Assembly: GCA_008690995.1 (NCBI GenBank)
Contig: VRMN01000006.1
Span: 827,501-891,500, forward strand
Reading direction: 5' to 3'
Length of the DNA stretch: 64,000 bases
DNA from: Porphyridium purpureum
Lineage: Eukaryota > Rhodophyta > Bangiophyceae > Porphyridiales > Porphyridiaceae
The notes under the pieces are model-generated. The model did no database searches, was not told the DNA's origin, and saw nothing but the letters and a program-made list of their open reading frames with translations. Position 1 is the first letter of the stretch. Every line of letters starts with the position of its first letter. This document shows, in pieces, positions 43,101 through 53,377 of the stretch. A program made the translations under genes and the position numbers.

Positions 43101-44436
43101 CAGTACTGCCGGCAGCGCTATTCTGGGTCCGTTTCACCGCATTCATTCTATTTGGTGGTAGTCTGTCGGAAACTTCATGGCCTTGGTAGCACGATCAACG
43201 GGGCCCCTTGTCTGTGCACCTGCTTGAATCGATTGCGAGCGATGCAAAGATGCAACGGTGTTAGTGACGACTGGTGGAAACATCCGCTGTGCCACCAGCT
43301 TGTCAAAGCTGACGAAACAAATCTAAAGCCGTTGGTCATTGGCGCCAGACATAAAACAATGGCGTTGCTGTCGCATACTTTGCTGCGGGACGAGGTAGGC
43401 TTCTCTGTTCTGCACTCCCGCATACGCGCCAATGCCGCGACGGGCGGCGGTACCAGCGCGCAATGACTGAAAATCAGTTTCGCATCTACGTTTGTGAGCT
43501 GCTGTGTGGACCATAGAGGATCGCGGCGCGTGGCACATTGCGGCTCTCTCGATGCTAACAAGCCCTCATTCTGCGACGTGCCTCACATGCTTCTCCCGCT
43601 CAGAATGCATTTGAGGACAATGACTGTTGAGCAAACCGTTGGAAACTGCCAGGCCGCTCTTGCCGTGCAGCAGTGCTCGGTGCTACCCGATCCGGTGCTT
43701 GTGAAGGCTGAGTGTGAGCACGGCGCGCACTTTGTGCGCGAGAAAAGGTAGTACGAAGACCAGCTAACATTCCTGAATACGGCCTGCTCCCTTTCCCTGA
43801 AGGTGATTCAACCACTCCTTTGTGCGCCTTGGTCTAGCTGTCGCGAACTTTGTCACCACACCACACCGCACAGAACGCTTGATTCTACATTCACCGTCCG
43901 ACAACAAAGCGTCCAACTGAAGCCAGCGGCCTCGCAGATAGACACGCGCTGGCATGTGGACGTGCGAGCCCGCAAGTTCGCTCTGTCCCCATGCCGAACC
44001 GCGCTGACTCATGTGTGTGTCTTTGCATCGAGCCATACGCGCTTAAAGAGAGACGCGCGCCGTCCTTGTCGCGCATCGCATCGCCAGCGCCAGCGCCTGC
44101 GCCTGCGCCTGCGCCTGCGCCTGCGCCTGCGCCTGCCTGCGCCTGCGCCTGCGCCTGCGCCTGCGCCTGCGCCTGCGCCTGCGCCTGCGCCTGCGCCGGC
44201 CTCTCTGCTCGTCCAGCAGTCTATCTGAAAGTGCTTTGGGCGCTGCTGCTTCTGCGCGCTCGCGTTGCGTGCCATCAAAGCGGCTTGGGCGCGTGGCGCA
44301 ACGGCTGAAAGTGAGAGAGAGAAAGAGAAAAGGTGTTGGACGCTTCAGTTCCGACGTTGGTCTAGGGAAGAGTCGGACTGGATGGGTCGGAGCGCGCCCC
44401 TGCAGCGCACCCAACTGGTGACTGAATTTCATCGCC
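40150..44436. other. 4.3-kb gene-poor stretch with broken coding remnants
   Basis: No convincing intact gene was found. The longest ATG frames are 149 codons on + (40732-41180, Cys/Ser-rich) and 151 on - (40574-41029); they overlap each other and resemble nothing. At 40978-41018 a GTAAGA followed by a long pyrimidine tract and CAG would make a 41-base intron. A Cys/His block CSRCERHFDPRARARQHAH appears near 41566-41622. Between 42850 and 43600 several coding-looking segments lie in one + frame interrupted by stops. Near-repeats of TAATGCGKGAAGAT lie around 42126 and 42248, and GCATTCCTTTG around 42196 and 42399. It looks like a graveyard of decayed genes. Confidence 0.5.
44094..44197. repeat. 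(GCGCCT)n hexanucleotide minisatellite
   Basis: About 17 tandem GCGCCT units with one 4-base interruption near 44137, starting from a GCGCCA variant. It ends about 240 bases before the potassium-channel ATG. It gives repetitive Pro/Ala or Ala/Gly/Arg frames that are not genes. Confidence 0.95.
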
Positions 44437-47400
44437 ATGGCGACAAAGAAAGCATGGGAGCCGTCGTGGCTCGCCGAATTTGCGCTGCTGCGTATTGCGC
44501 TCGCGCTGTGGGGCGTGTACCTGCTGCTCGCACTCTTGATAACGGGCAGTAAGCTGCTGGCGCGCTACTTGCAGATGAAGTTTGATGAGAGGCAGATGCG
44601 TGACTATCAGATTGCGTCCGCGCTGTCGGGCGACGCGCTTTATTCGGACAACGAGTTCGAGATCACGTTGATGCAGAGGCGGCCGCCGCTATTGCGATTG
44701 ATGTCGTCTTTTGTGCTGGCCACGCGCCGCCTACGCGCAGCAGTGCGAAGGCGGCTCAACTCAGCCGGCGCCATGAGCACGCAGAGCTGGCGCGTCGGTT
44801 ATATTCTCGCATGCTTTGCGGTGTGCACGCACTACGTCTACGAAACGTACATGCAGAGCCCAGTTTTGAGTCCCGTGGCTTGGTTCCTTTTGGGCGTGTG
44901 GGCGCTGTTGCTCGCTTTATCCGCTTGTGTTGCCTATTTGTACACGGAAAACCCAATGCGGCGCGTGCTGTCGCTGCCCTTTATAGTGCAGTGCGTGTGC
45001 GTCGTGTCGGTGCTGTTCAGTATGCGCGGAATCTGGCTGAACTTCAACTTTTTGCACGCATTTCTCGCATTGCATGTCCACAACACCAACTATGCGAGCT
45101 TCGAGAGCGCTCAGGTGCGCTCGAGCTCAATGAGCAACCGCTGGACGATGGTCAGGCTCGCCACATCCATTCTGATGCAATTTTTGACGTTTATTTTTAT
45201 TGCAGCCTCCGCCATCCAGCTGTTCGAGAATCTTGGCGACCCAACCGTTGAGTTGATGCTTGAGGAGTACGACATGGACTGGTTCAATGCTTTGTATTTT
45301 AGCGTTGTGGCGGTGGCAACGGTGGGCTTTGGCGATTTTGTGCCGTACACCATGCTCGGGCGTCTGTGGATTTCGTTCAACGTGCTCTTCGCGGCCTACT
45401 TGATTTCGGTGGAGATCACGCAGCTTGTCGAGACGTTGGCGCAATCGCGTTTCGGCGCGGGGAGCTACCGGAACGCTGCATTTGATGCCCGACACGTTGT
45501 GCTCACAGGCTTGTTCACTTTCAATTCCTTGCAGGAATTTGTACGTGAATTCTTCATCGACGTGCGCTTTGACGGCTACCAGCTTGTGGTTCTGAGCTCC
45601 GTGCCATTATGGCAGGAGGACGAGCTGCGTGCGTTTCTTGCGTCCAACAATATGTACATGCACGAGACTTTCTTCTTGAACGGCTCGTGCCTCAAGGAAG
45701 ATGACTTGCAGCGCGCGCGTGTGGAAACAGCCTCAGCTGTGTATTTTCTGAGCATCCCGCAGGCGCCCGACCCGCACGCTGTCGACAGCAACGCGCTCAA
45801 GGCGCTTCTGTCCATCCGCCGCTACTGCGCACACGTGCCCATTTTCAGCCTTCACTCGGTGTCGAGCTCGGCGTTCCAATTCCGTGTCGCAACGCAACAG
45901 AGCCCGCACGTACACGTGATGAGCGAGGCGAAAAAGAAGAAGAAGAGGAGGAAAACGACCAACGGCAAACGTCAGGAGAACAATGAAAGTGTTGCGCACA
46001 AGGGCTTTTCGCTGTCCAAGCTGTTTGCTGATGCGCGATCTGCAGCGACAGCGACCACCCTGGATGGTGCGACCATGTCCGCGACCGCCCAAGCGCTCAA
46101 GTACGACCAGGAACTGGCGGAGCGCAACCCGCTGCTCCGAAGCACTTCTATTGGTGTAGAGGACTTTTTCTTGACCTTATTGGCGGAAAACATATTTGCG
46201 AACGGCATGAGCACACTGCTGGCCAACCTGATCTTGCCAGTCAAGCCGCAGGGGCGACAGGGCGACCGGCCTTTCCTCAGCGAGTACAAGCTTGGTGCCG
46301 AGAGCTTGTTTGATTACATTCGCGTGCCAGAGCAGCTGAACAAGGTACCACTCGCTCGCGTCCTGCTTGAATTTCTTGATTTCGGTATCATCCCGATTGC
46401 TGCGCGCGCCGTGGGCGAATTCAAGTGGCAGATGCTCAGCACATCCAGTGTACTGCAAGGCGCCCATTTGGTACTTGTCATCACGTATCATACGGGAAGA
46501 CCGGTGCTCGACCGCGTCATGGACTTGCTCCTGGAGCACGTGCTTGAATGTCTCGATGCGGAGAGGATGGCGGCCGAGGAAGTGTCTTCGGATGACGAGT
46601 CTGCGCAAGTTGACAAAGCAGATGACCTTCACAACCAGGACGACGGGAATGTCTACAGTTGCGGAAACGAGGACTGGCCAAGCGTTGTTCCTCTAGCGAG
46701 CAGCAGTCGCATGCGTCCCGCAGCGGAAAGCGCCGCTGCACGACAGCATATGATGCCCTTGTCGCGCTTGGGAACCGGCGGAGTGTTTGGATCGGGATCC
46801 GGGCACCGCGATGATTCGTCAGTGTCGACGCTGCTGCGCAACACTCAGAAAAATGGGACCACCCATGCGTCATCGCCACCGCGTCCAGGCGTGCGTGTTG
46901 TGGAGGAGCACGAAAAGTTCGACACTCGACTCAAGGGCCATGTGATCTGCTGCTTGTCCCGCAGCGTAAGCGTGGACTCGCTCGGCATATTTCTGGCCAA
47001 GGTGCTTGGTCCACGTACTGGCGTGCGCGCACCGGGCGTGCCGCTGGTGCTGACGCGATACGAAAGCTCACAGCACTTGCTTGCCGAACTTGAGGGCTTC
47101 TCCGGTGCCAACTCGTTTGTGCTTTTAGGAAATCCCTTCTCACCGCCTACCCTGCGAAAGGCCCAGCTTGAAAGCGCGCGCGCCGTGGTCTTTCTTTCTT
47201 CCATGGGCCAGCCAGATATATCTTCCAGGACTGGCGCTCAAGGTGCGCGAAGCGACATGAGCTACATGAGTGGCATCACTAGCCAGATAAGCAACGTCCA
47301 AAGCGCAAACCAGTACAACACTGACTCGGGCGCGATTTTCTTGTGGCTTACGCTAGACCACATGCTGACCAAGACGCTGGACGTGTTCCCTTGCTGCTAC

Positions 47401-48756
47401 TTGTCGTCAAACGAGTCACTGCAGCTTCTTCCGACGCCAGGGTTTCCGCGACGCACGGGCATCCAGTTGGGCGAGCAGCATGACGCGCAGATTGCACTGA
47501 AGCGTGAGCTGCTGCCCAAGAGCAAGGCCAAACGGGATAAGAATAACAAAACGCAGACCAATGGCCGCAACAGTCAAGGCCGATTGAGGGAGACTGGTCG
47601 AAGCGGGAGTGCTTCCGGGCGTCTGGTGACGCCCGGGTTCGGGCTTTCATCGCTGCCATATGGCTCGCGGTCACGTTCCAACATGAACATAAACTACTCG
47701 GTGGGTCGCGCCGGCAGCCTTTCGCGCACGCTGCTGAGCGACTTGGATTTGATGGATGATCTCATGGATGATGATTCAGCAAGCGTGCATGCGCGGCAAC
47801 AGAACAGCGACGAGATCTTTTCGGCGCGAGAGGAGTTTTTCGAGCGCGAACGCTTTGCGTCTGGTGAGGTGGTGGTACCATCTGTTCTCGTGTCTCTCCT
47901 GCTGCGCGAATTGCATGAACCAGGCTTCTCGAGCGCGATTGTGGAGCTCATTGGCGCGTCCGAGACGCAGAAAAGCTGGATTCGACTCGTGGATGTTCCG
48001 CGCTTGTGGGTTCAAGGCGCAGAGAACAGTAGCGGCCAAGGCAGTAGCAGCCCGAGCTGCCGTACGTATCGCGAGGTTTGTGAAGTGCTGGTACGATTTG
48101 GATGCATCCCACTCGGGCTCTACCGCTCTGGCGAGGCTCCCGTCCGACTTGAAGTGGAAAGCACAGTCTGGCAGCGCGGACTGGGCGGCACCACCCACAC
48201 GTACACCTGGAGCGATGTCGTATCGCAGAGCGGTGGCGCCTCTGCAAACATGAATGGCGGCGCTATGGGCACGGCCTCGATTCCTCCAAGTCGAAATGCC
48301 CTTTTCCGGGCAAGCGGTTTCAACGATGCAGCGGCCGATGATCCTTCGATCACGGGCTTACGTCATGTACGTTCGGTCGCGATGCGGACGGACCTGCTTT
48401 GGTCGCTGCAGGACGAGGTGCAGAATCTGCTCCAGCAGGAGGGCCGAGGCAGCAGTATCGCGCAGGACGGCGGCGATGAGCATGAAGAAGACGGCGAACA
48501 CACTCCGCTGCCGTCACCTCCGGCGCCTAAAGTATACTATTGCAAGTCTACCCGCCGACGGATCTCTTACTGCGAGCTGTTGGATGGGCAAAACCTGTTA
48601 CCGTACGTCTTTTGTCAGCCGGAGGCGTATTGTGCCGTAGCCGCTGCAGACGCCGTGTTTGTTTTTTGTCCTCCGGGCCTGAAGATTCCGTGTGGTATGT
48701 GCTGGGTGGAGAGCGAATCGGATTCCGCGCGGCCGTGTGACTGCACCAAGGGGTAG
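44437..48756 (+). CDS. BK/SLO-type potassium channel with two RCK domains
   Basis: A 1439-residue large-conductance K+ channel homologue. The membrane part covers residues 1-335: hydrophobic helices near 14-37, 120-142, 148-170, 180-200 and 245-265, then a pore loop with selectivity filter TVGFGD at 295-300 (WFNALYFSVVAVATVGFGD), and a last helix LWISFNVLFAAYLISVE. RCK1 begins at HVVLTGLFTFNSLQEFVREF (about 353), and RCK2 at HVICCLSRSVSVDSLGIFLA (about 835). Both have the Rossmann beta-alpha-beta order and LQRARVETASAVYFLS / LRKAQLESARAVVFLS repeats. No Arg-rich S4 voltage sensor of normal density is evident in the membrane part, so gating may be mainly by ligand. A Lys-rich insert (KKKKKRRK) near 505 and Ser-rich linkers lengthen it beyond animal SLO1 (about 1100-1200). 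ATG 44437 has a good context. Confidence 0.93.
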   Translation: MATKKAWEPSWLAEFALLRIALALWGVYLLLALLITGSKLLARYLQMKFDERQMRDYQIASALSGDALYSDNEFEITLMQRRPPLLRLMSSFVLATRRLRAAVRRRLNSAGAMSTQSWRVGYILACFAVCTHYVYETYMQSPVLSPVAWFLLGVWALLLALSACVAYLYTENPMRRVLSLPFIVQCVCVVSVLFSMRGIWLNFNFLHAFLALHVHNTNYASFESAQVRSSSMSNRWTMVRLATSILMQFLTFIFIAASAIQLFENLGDPTVELMLEEYDMDWFNALYFSVVAVATVGFGDFVPYTMLGRLWISFNVLFAAYLISVEITQLVETLAQSRFGAGSYRNAAFDARHVVLTGLFTFNSLQEFVREFFIDVRFDGYQLVVLSSVPLWQEDELRAFLASNNMYMHETFFLNGSCLKEDDLQRARVETASAVYFLSIPQAPDPHAVDSNALKALLSIRRYCAHVPIFSLHSVSSSAFQFRVATQQSPHVHVMSEAKKKKKRRKTTNGKRQENNESVAHKGFSLSKLFADARSAATATTLDGATMSATAQALKYDQELAERNPLLRSTSIGVEDFFLTLLAENIFANGMSTLLANLILPVKPQGRQGDRPFLSEYKLGAESLFDYIRVPEQLNKVPLARVLLEFLDFGIIPIAARAVGEFKWQMLSTSSVLQGAHLVLVITYHTGRPVLDRVMDLLLEHVLECLDAERMAAEEVSSDDESAQVDKADDLHNQDDGNVYSCGNEDWPSVVPLASSSRMRPAAESAAARQHMMPLSRLGTGGVFGSGSGHRDDSSVSTLLRNTQKNGTTHASSPPRPGVRVVEEHEKFDTRLKGHVICCLSRSVSVDSLGIFLAKVLGPRTGVRAPGVPLVLTRYESSQHLLAELEGFSGANSFVLLGNPFSPPTLRKAQLESARAVVFLSSMGQPDISSRTGAQGARSDMSYMSGITSQISNVQSANQYNTDSGAIFLWLTLDHMLTKTLDVFPCCYLSSNESLQLLPTPGFPRRTGIQLGEQHDAQIALKRELLPKSKAKRDKNNKTQTNGRNSQGRLRETGRSGSASGRLVTPGFGLSSLPYGSRSRSNMNINYSVGRAGSLSRTLLSDLDLMDDLMDDDSASVHARQQNSDEIFSAREEFFERERFASGEVVVPSVLVSLLLRELHEPGFSSAIVELIGASETQKSWIRLVDVPRLWVQGAENSSGQGSSSPSCRTYREVCEVLVRFGCIPLGLYRSGEAPVRLEVESTVWQRGLGGTTHTYTWSDVVSQSGGASANMNGGAMGTASIPPSRNALFRASGFNDAAADDPSITGLRHVRSVAMRTDLLWSLQDEVQNLLQQEGRGSSIAQDGGDEHEEDGEHTPLPSPPAPKVYYCKSTRRRISYCELLDGQNLLPYVFCQPEAYCAVAAADAVFVFCPPGLKIPCGMCWVESESDSARPCDCTKG

Positions 48757-48977
48757 AAGTCGCAGCTGCCATGATTCCCGAGACCGTCCGACCGAGCGTC
48801 CATAGAATAGGAAAACGACTGGAGTGTGTTTCTATGGGGTTACTTGCACGCGAAGGACGGCACGGCGAATCCGATAGTGTCCCTCGCGACCCAGTCATGC
48901 CCAAACAATTGCTCATGGGCTGTGGCTTCGTGGCCTGGTTTATGCTGTGTTAAGAGTTTATGACGTTTTCGACTTAT

Positions 48978-50021
48978 TCACCAAAAGCTGAATGCATTCG
49001 AGAAAAAGCGATTGGCGCGGTTTTTCTTGCGCATCTCGGCGCGCTTCTGCTCCTCGAGACGCGCGGCAAGTGAATTGCCGCCTGCGTGTGTGACCGACTT
49101 GTGCGGGATTTGCGCGCTGTTCAGGTCATCCAAATACGCCGGCTTTCCGCCTGTGTTTGCTTCGCCGTGCGCGGATTTCCCTTGCATGTCTGCACCGCCG
49201 CTTTCGCCATTGGCATTCTCCTTGTTCGTCTCTTCGCTGTCAGCCTGTGACTGGATCAGCTCGACCAGTCGCTGTCCATTGACCTGCGGCAAGAACGCAA
49301 GGAGCGCTGAGGCTTCGCACGTACTTTGCACTTCAAGCACCTCGGGACCGACCTCAATAGTGACTGAATGCACGCCCGGAAACTTTGTGAGAGCCACCTC
49401 GGCGCGTCGCCGCGTGGCCTCCTCGCTCAGCCCAACGCAGTGCACACGCAAAGTGCCAGGCACTGCAGCTTGGGGTACGGACTCTGGCGCCGGGTAAACC
49501 AGGTTGGCCAGCGCGCCGTCTTCCGTATCGTTCTCTTCTTGCTGGCGCTGTGCAAGCCTTTTTTGGATTCTTCGCAGCTCCTGCACCTCGTCATAATTAA
49601 TTTCGTCCGTAAGGGTCTCCATGATGCCGAACGCCGCGGTGCGCATGGCGCGGTCTGCATCCTCGCGTGTTAGCATGACAACCTTGAGCGCCGACCACAG
49701 CCCTTGCTCGCCGCGCAGCAGCGCAAAGTTGTCCGGGTGTGAAGCGAGATTGTCCAGCGCTCGCAACGCCGTGCGGCACGTCTCGGCGTCTGTGGCGCCG
49801 CCCGCAAATTTCACGAGCGCGGAAACGCATCCATCCTCGCGCGCCACCACCGGCTGCATGTCGAAATCCGAGCTCAGCTCCAGCAGCTGACTCGCGATTG
49901 CCAAGAACTGTGCGTGTTTCTTTGCCTGCTCCTTCTCCATCGTCGTGCCCGCGTGCTGCGTCTGACTGAGCGGGCCCTGCACCGCATCCGCGTCTTCGCC
50001 GCGCTCCGCCATCTGGGGCAT
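48978..50021 (-). CDS. ARMC1-like protein (ARM repeats plus HMA-like fold)
   Basis: A 347-residue protein. Residues 25-170 form ARM-type helices: KHAQFLAIASQLLELSSDFD, GCVSALVKFAGGATDAETCR, TALRALDNLASHPDNFALLR and MRTAAFGIMETLTDEI. Residues 210-275 resemble a heavy-metal-associated ferredoxin fold without the metal CXXC: TLRVHCVGLSEEATRRRAEV, ALTKFPGVHSVTIEVG, VLEVQSTCEASALLAFL. This pair of folds is the layout of ARMC1, a mitochondrial outer-membrane/cytosolic protein linked to mitochondrial distribution and the MIB complex. The C-terminus has a basic SLAARLEEQKRAEMRKKNR helix. The first ATG is 50021 (50012 is an alternative); upstream, the Arg-rich open frame lacks an ATG. Confidence 0.75.
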   Translation of the reverse strand: MPQMAERGEDADAVQGPLSQTQHAGTTMEKEQAKKHAQFLAIASQLLELSSDFDMQPVVAREDGCVSALVKFAGGATDAETCRTALRALDNLASHPDNFALLRGEQGLWSALKVVMLTREDADRAMRTAAFGIMETLTDEINYDEVQELRRIQKRLAQRQQEENDTEDGALANLVYPAPESVPQAAVPGTLRVHCVGLSEEATRRRAEVALTKFPGVHSVTIEVGPEVLEVQSTCEASALLAFLPQVNGQRLVELIQSQADSEETNKENANGESGGADMQGKSAHGEANTGGKPAYLDDLNSAQIPHKSVTHAGGNSLAARLEEQKRAEMRKKNRANRFFSNAFSFW

Positions 50022-50930
50022 TCTCGTGCGGCTCGCGGTCCTTCTGCGCGCGCAAGCCCGGCCGCGCTGCCTGCTGCACCGATGCGGATGGCAACGCGCG
50101 AGCCTTCTGCCCCCTGGCGGCACGTAGCAAGCAGCAACCACACCAACCCCGAGGCACGCTGGGGCTCGCCGCAAGTACGAAAATTCTCAAGTTCAAATGC
50201 CTTGATAGCAAATCGCGCCCATTTCGTGATTTTTGTGCGCTTTCGAACGTTTCAAAAGGCCGGCCTTGTATGGAGAGCTGCGCCAGCGGCAGACGTGCGC
50301 ACGCGGCTGGGCCGGAAGGGCTCGTGTGGGCTGGCGGCGCCGCAGTCCTCGCAGAAGAATGCAGCGGGCCTCGTGCCCGACGACTCGGCTCGTTCCTTGG
50401 CGCTTTCCGCGCGGGGACCGCGCGCAGGCGTGTCTGCGCCCGAGCTCCGCGCTCCAGCCGGGTCTGTTCTTCTGTTGGTGTGTCCAGTGTACGGCTCAAG
50501 ACCAGGGCCTTCGCGGACCTTGCCAGCGATCCCAGATTTGAAGAAATGTTCCTTTTCTATCTATATTTTTCCTTTAATTGAGAGCCGTTCGTTTCGCTGC
50601 TTCGAGCAAGCAGCACAGCGCCGTGCCTGCTCCGTTTCGCCACGTCCATTTCGGGTTGCACTGGGCAGTTTCCTAGCTGCACCCCCCTTCAATTCCTTGG
50701 ATGCGCAGGTCGAGTGAGATTTCTAATGCGGAAATAATATCTTCGCAGCTCTGGACGCGACACACCTGTCGCTCGGCAAGGCCGCATATAATACATTTAC
50801 TCGTGAGAAAAACCACACGTCGAATGCTTGTCGTAAATCCCCTACCGTTCGCACTGCGAGCGCCCAAATGCGCGCGACGAGGCGGCCGGATAAGAGTGGG
50901 CGTGTGGTGCAGAGAGAGGGCGCTAAATCG
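50022..50930. other. Spacer, nothing recognised
   Basis: About 900 bases forming the 5' region of the ARMC1-like gene and the 3' region of the next minus-strand gene. GC-rich at the left, with an AT-rich patch at 50540-50580. Open frames here are low-complexity, and I see no gene. Confidence 0.5.
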
Positions 50931-51185
50931 CTACTTGTTCTCGGCGGCCATCTCGAGCTCGCGGAGGTCATCTGTGGCTTGCGTTTGCAGCCGGCGGTCC
51001 TCCACGTACACGTTGCCTTCCTGCACCTCGGGCACTTTCACGGCGAGCGCATTCTCGTTGCGGAACGACGCCGCCTTCTCGCCCTTGGACTGCTGCGCGA
51101 GCGCCCTGCCTGAGCCTCCCACCGCATTTCCCTTTGCGGGCGCGACAGCTGCGGGCGCGTCGGCACCTGCTTGCGCACCCTGCAT
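50931..51185 (-). CDS. Small conserved-looking protein of unknown function
   Basis: An 84-residue protein. Residues 1-35 are Ala/Gly-rich and probably disordered. The second half reads as structured (ASFRNENALAVKVPEVQEGN, VYVEDRRLQTQATDDLRELE) with balanced charges and a terminal helix. ATG 51185 has A at -3 and fits the drop in low complexity. The frame continues upstream through Gly/Arg-rich sequence that I regard as 5' UTR. I do not recognise the family; it may be a subunit of a larger complex. Confidence 0.5.
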   Translation of the reverse strand: MQGAQAGADAPAAVAPAKGNAVGGSGRALAQQSKGEKAASFRNENALAVKVPEVQEGNVYVEDRRLQTQATDDLRELEMAAENK

Positions 51186-52074
51186 TCTCCTCAACACCCC
51201 TATTCCCTCCGCGCTTCTCTCCCCCCGACCTCCTTCACGCACCCCACCCACACACACGCAGAGACCAATCCGTCGCTTGTCCTTCGTGGCACCGCGCGTC
51301 GCAAGCGGCACGCCTGCTCGCGTCCTAGTCGTCACTCGCAACCGCTGCCTCCCGCGCAACCCGCCGACCCCGCGCCGCGCACACTCCACGCCAGCACGTC
51401 GCCCCCCGCCTGGTCCCTCACGAGCGCGCGCCCAACGTTCGCTCCCTTCCCCCCACACACACACCCACCACTCGTCCACGCACGCCGCACGAGCTGCGTG
51501 CCCCGGCTCTTCAAGCGCCCACCGCGCTCAGCCACGTGGTTTTCTCGCTGCCAGCGCACCGCCGCAGCCGCAGCGGCTCCGCATAAAAGCGCGCTGATTT
51601 GATAGGAAGCACGTCTAAAAATAGACGCACGCATGCGCACACGCGCGCCAACTCGATCGGATCGGTTTTTCTGGCGGAGCGTGCGTGGAAGTGAACGTGG
51701 CGCCAGCAGCGGCGCGCGTGGAATGCAAACCGTTAAACCGGTACGGCATACCGGTTCGGCGCGTGTCCCGCGTGCGCTGTTTGGTGGAGAAGGGCATGTG
51801 CGGCGTGTGTGTGGGAAGGGATGCGCGAGGCGTGGGGCGCGATGTATGGTATGGTCTGTGCTTGCTGGATAAGAGTTGCGCATGCGTGCGAGAGCTCACG
51901 CAGCGCCGGTGGAGCCATGTCTGGGCTGGAGGGAAAACACGCGCAGAAGGAAGGAACAATCGACGGAGAGACAAAAGCTGTGACCTGAATTTTCTGGGCG
52001 AAACGGAAAAGGTTGGGCATGGAAACGTGGGATGAGAAGTCAAAATCATGGCAGACGAATGCTCCGTGCCACTG
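51186..52074. other. Spacer with a short hairpin
   Basis: About 890 bases, Pro/Arg-coding low complexity on both strands. An inverted repeat AACCGGTA...TACCGGTT with a 5-base loop lies at 51736-51756. No gene was recognised. Confidence 0.5.
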
Positions 52075-52941
<867 letters not shown>

Positions 52942-53065
52942 GGTGTCTCTCTGCGACAACTCTGCTAACTTTCGCTCCGTTTCCGCGGCCTCGCTCCGTG
53001 CCGGAAAGCTGTTCACAACGCATGTAGACGTGACTTGGGGTGGAGCGGTGGACGTGCCGAACAGC

Positions 53066-53377
53066 ATGGAGAACGCGCTGTACGGCGACCTGGACTTGAG
53101 CCGGTCGGTTGACTCGGACCTTATCGCGCTGAACCAGGCGCTGCAAGAACGTGCGGAGCGCGCCGAGAGCGAGGCCGCCGAGCTGCGCGCGCAGGTGAGC
53201 AAGCTCGACGAGGAGCTTAGGAAGAGCAAGGAGGAAACGCGCGTGCTCAAGAAGCAGCGACAGGTGCTTTTACATAATCTGTCCGTTTTGTTCAAGACGG
53301 CCGAGCTCGAGATTGCCCGCAAGCGCAAGGAGATTGAACGCCTGCGAAGTGCCGACGCGCGAAAAGCAGTTCAGTGA
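53066..53377 (+). CDS. Short coiled-coil protein resembling the N-terminus of FLASH (CASP8AP2)
   Basis: A 103-residue protein. It opens with MENALYGDLDLSRSVDSDLI, then has a continuous Glu/Lys/Arg/Leu coiled coil from about residue 20 to the end (LRAQVSKLDEELRKSKEETR, LKKQRQVLLHNLSVLFKTAE, LEIARKRKEIERL). The LYGDLD and L-K-x-x-x-x-x-L-x-x-N-I-S-x-L-x-K-T-A-x-x-E-I-x-R-K-x-x-E-I order strongly recalls the N-terminal coiled coil of FLASH. FLASH dimerises and contacts histone pre-mRNA and RNA-decay factors. Here only that module exists. ATG 53066 is chosen; an in-frame ATG at 52940 would overlap exon 1 of the divergent phosphatase gene. Homology is suggested by pattern only. Confidence 0.6.
   Translation: MENALYGDLDLSRSVDSDLIALNQALQERAERAESEAAELRAQVSKLDEELRKSKEETRVLKKQRQVLLHNLSVLFKTAELEIARKRKEIERLRSADARKAVQ

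Noticed and set aside
44094-44197. Regular short repeats considered as a CRISPR-like array
   Set aside because: Pure hexanucleotide tandem repeat with no spacers, in eukaryotic DNA; it is a minisatellite.
49597-50499. 300-codon minus-strand frame
   Set aside because: Another frame of the ARMC1-like gene and its GC-rich 5' region; no consistent protein pattern.
50701-51597. 298-codon plus-strand frame
   Set aside because: Antisense to the small minus-strand gene and C-rich spacer; Pro/Ala/Thr-rich product only.
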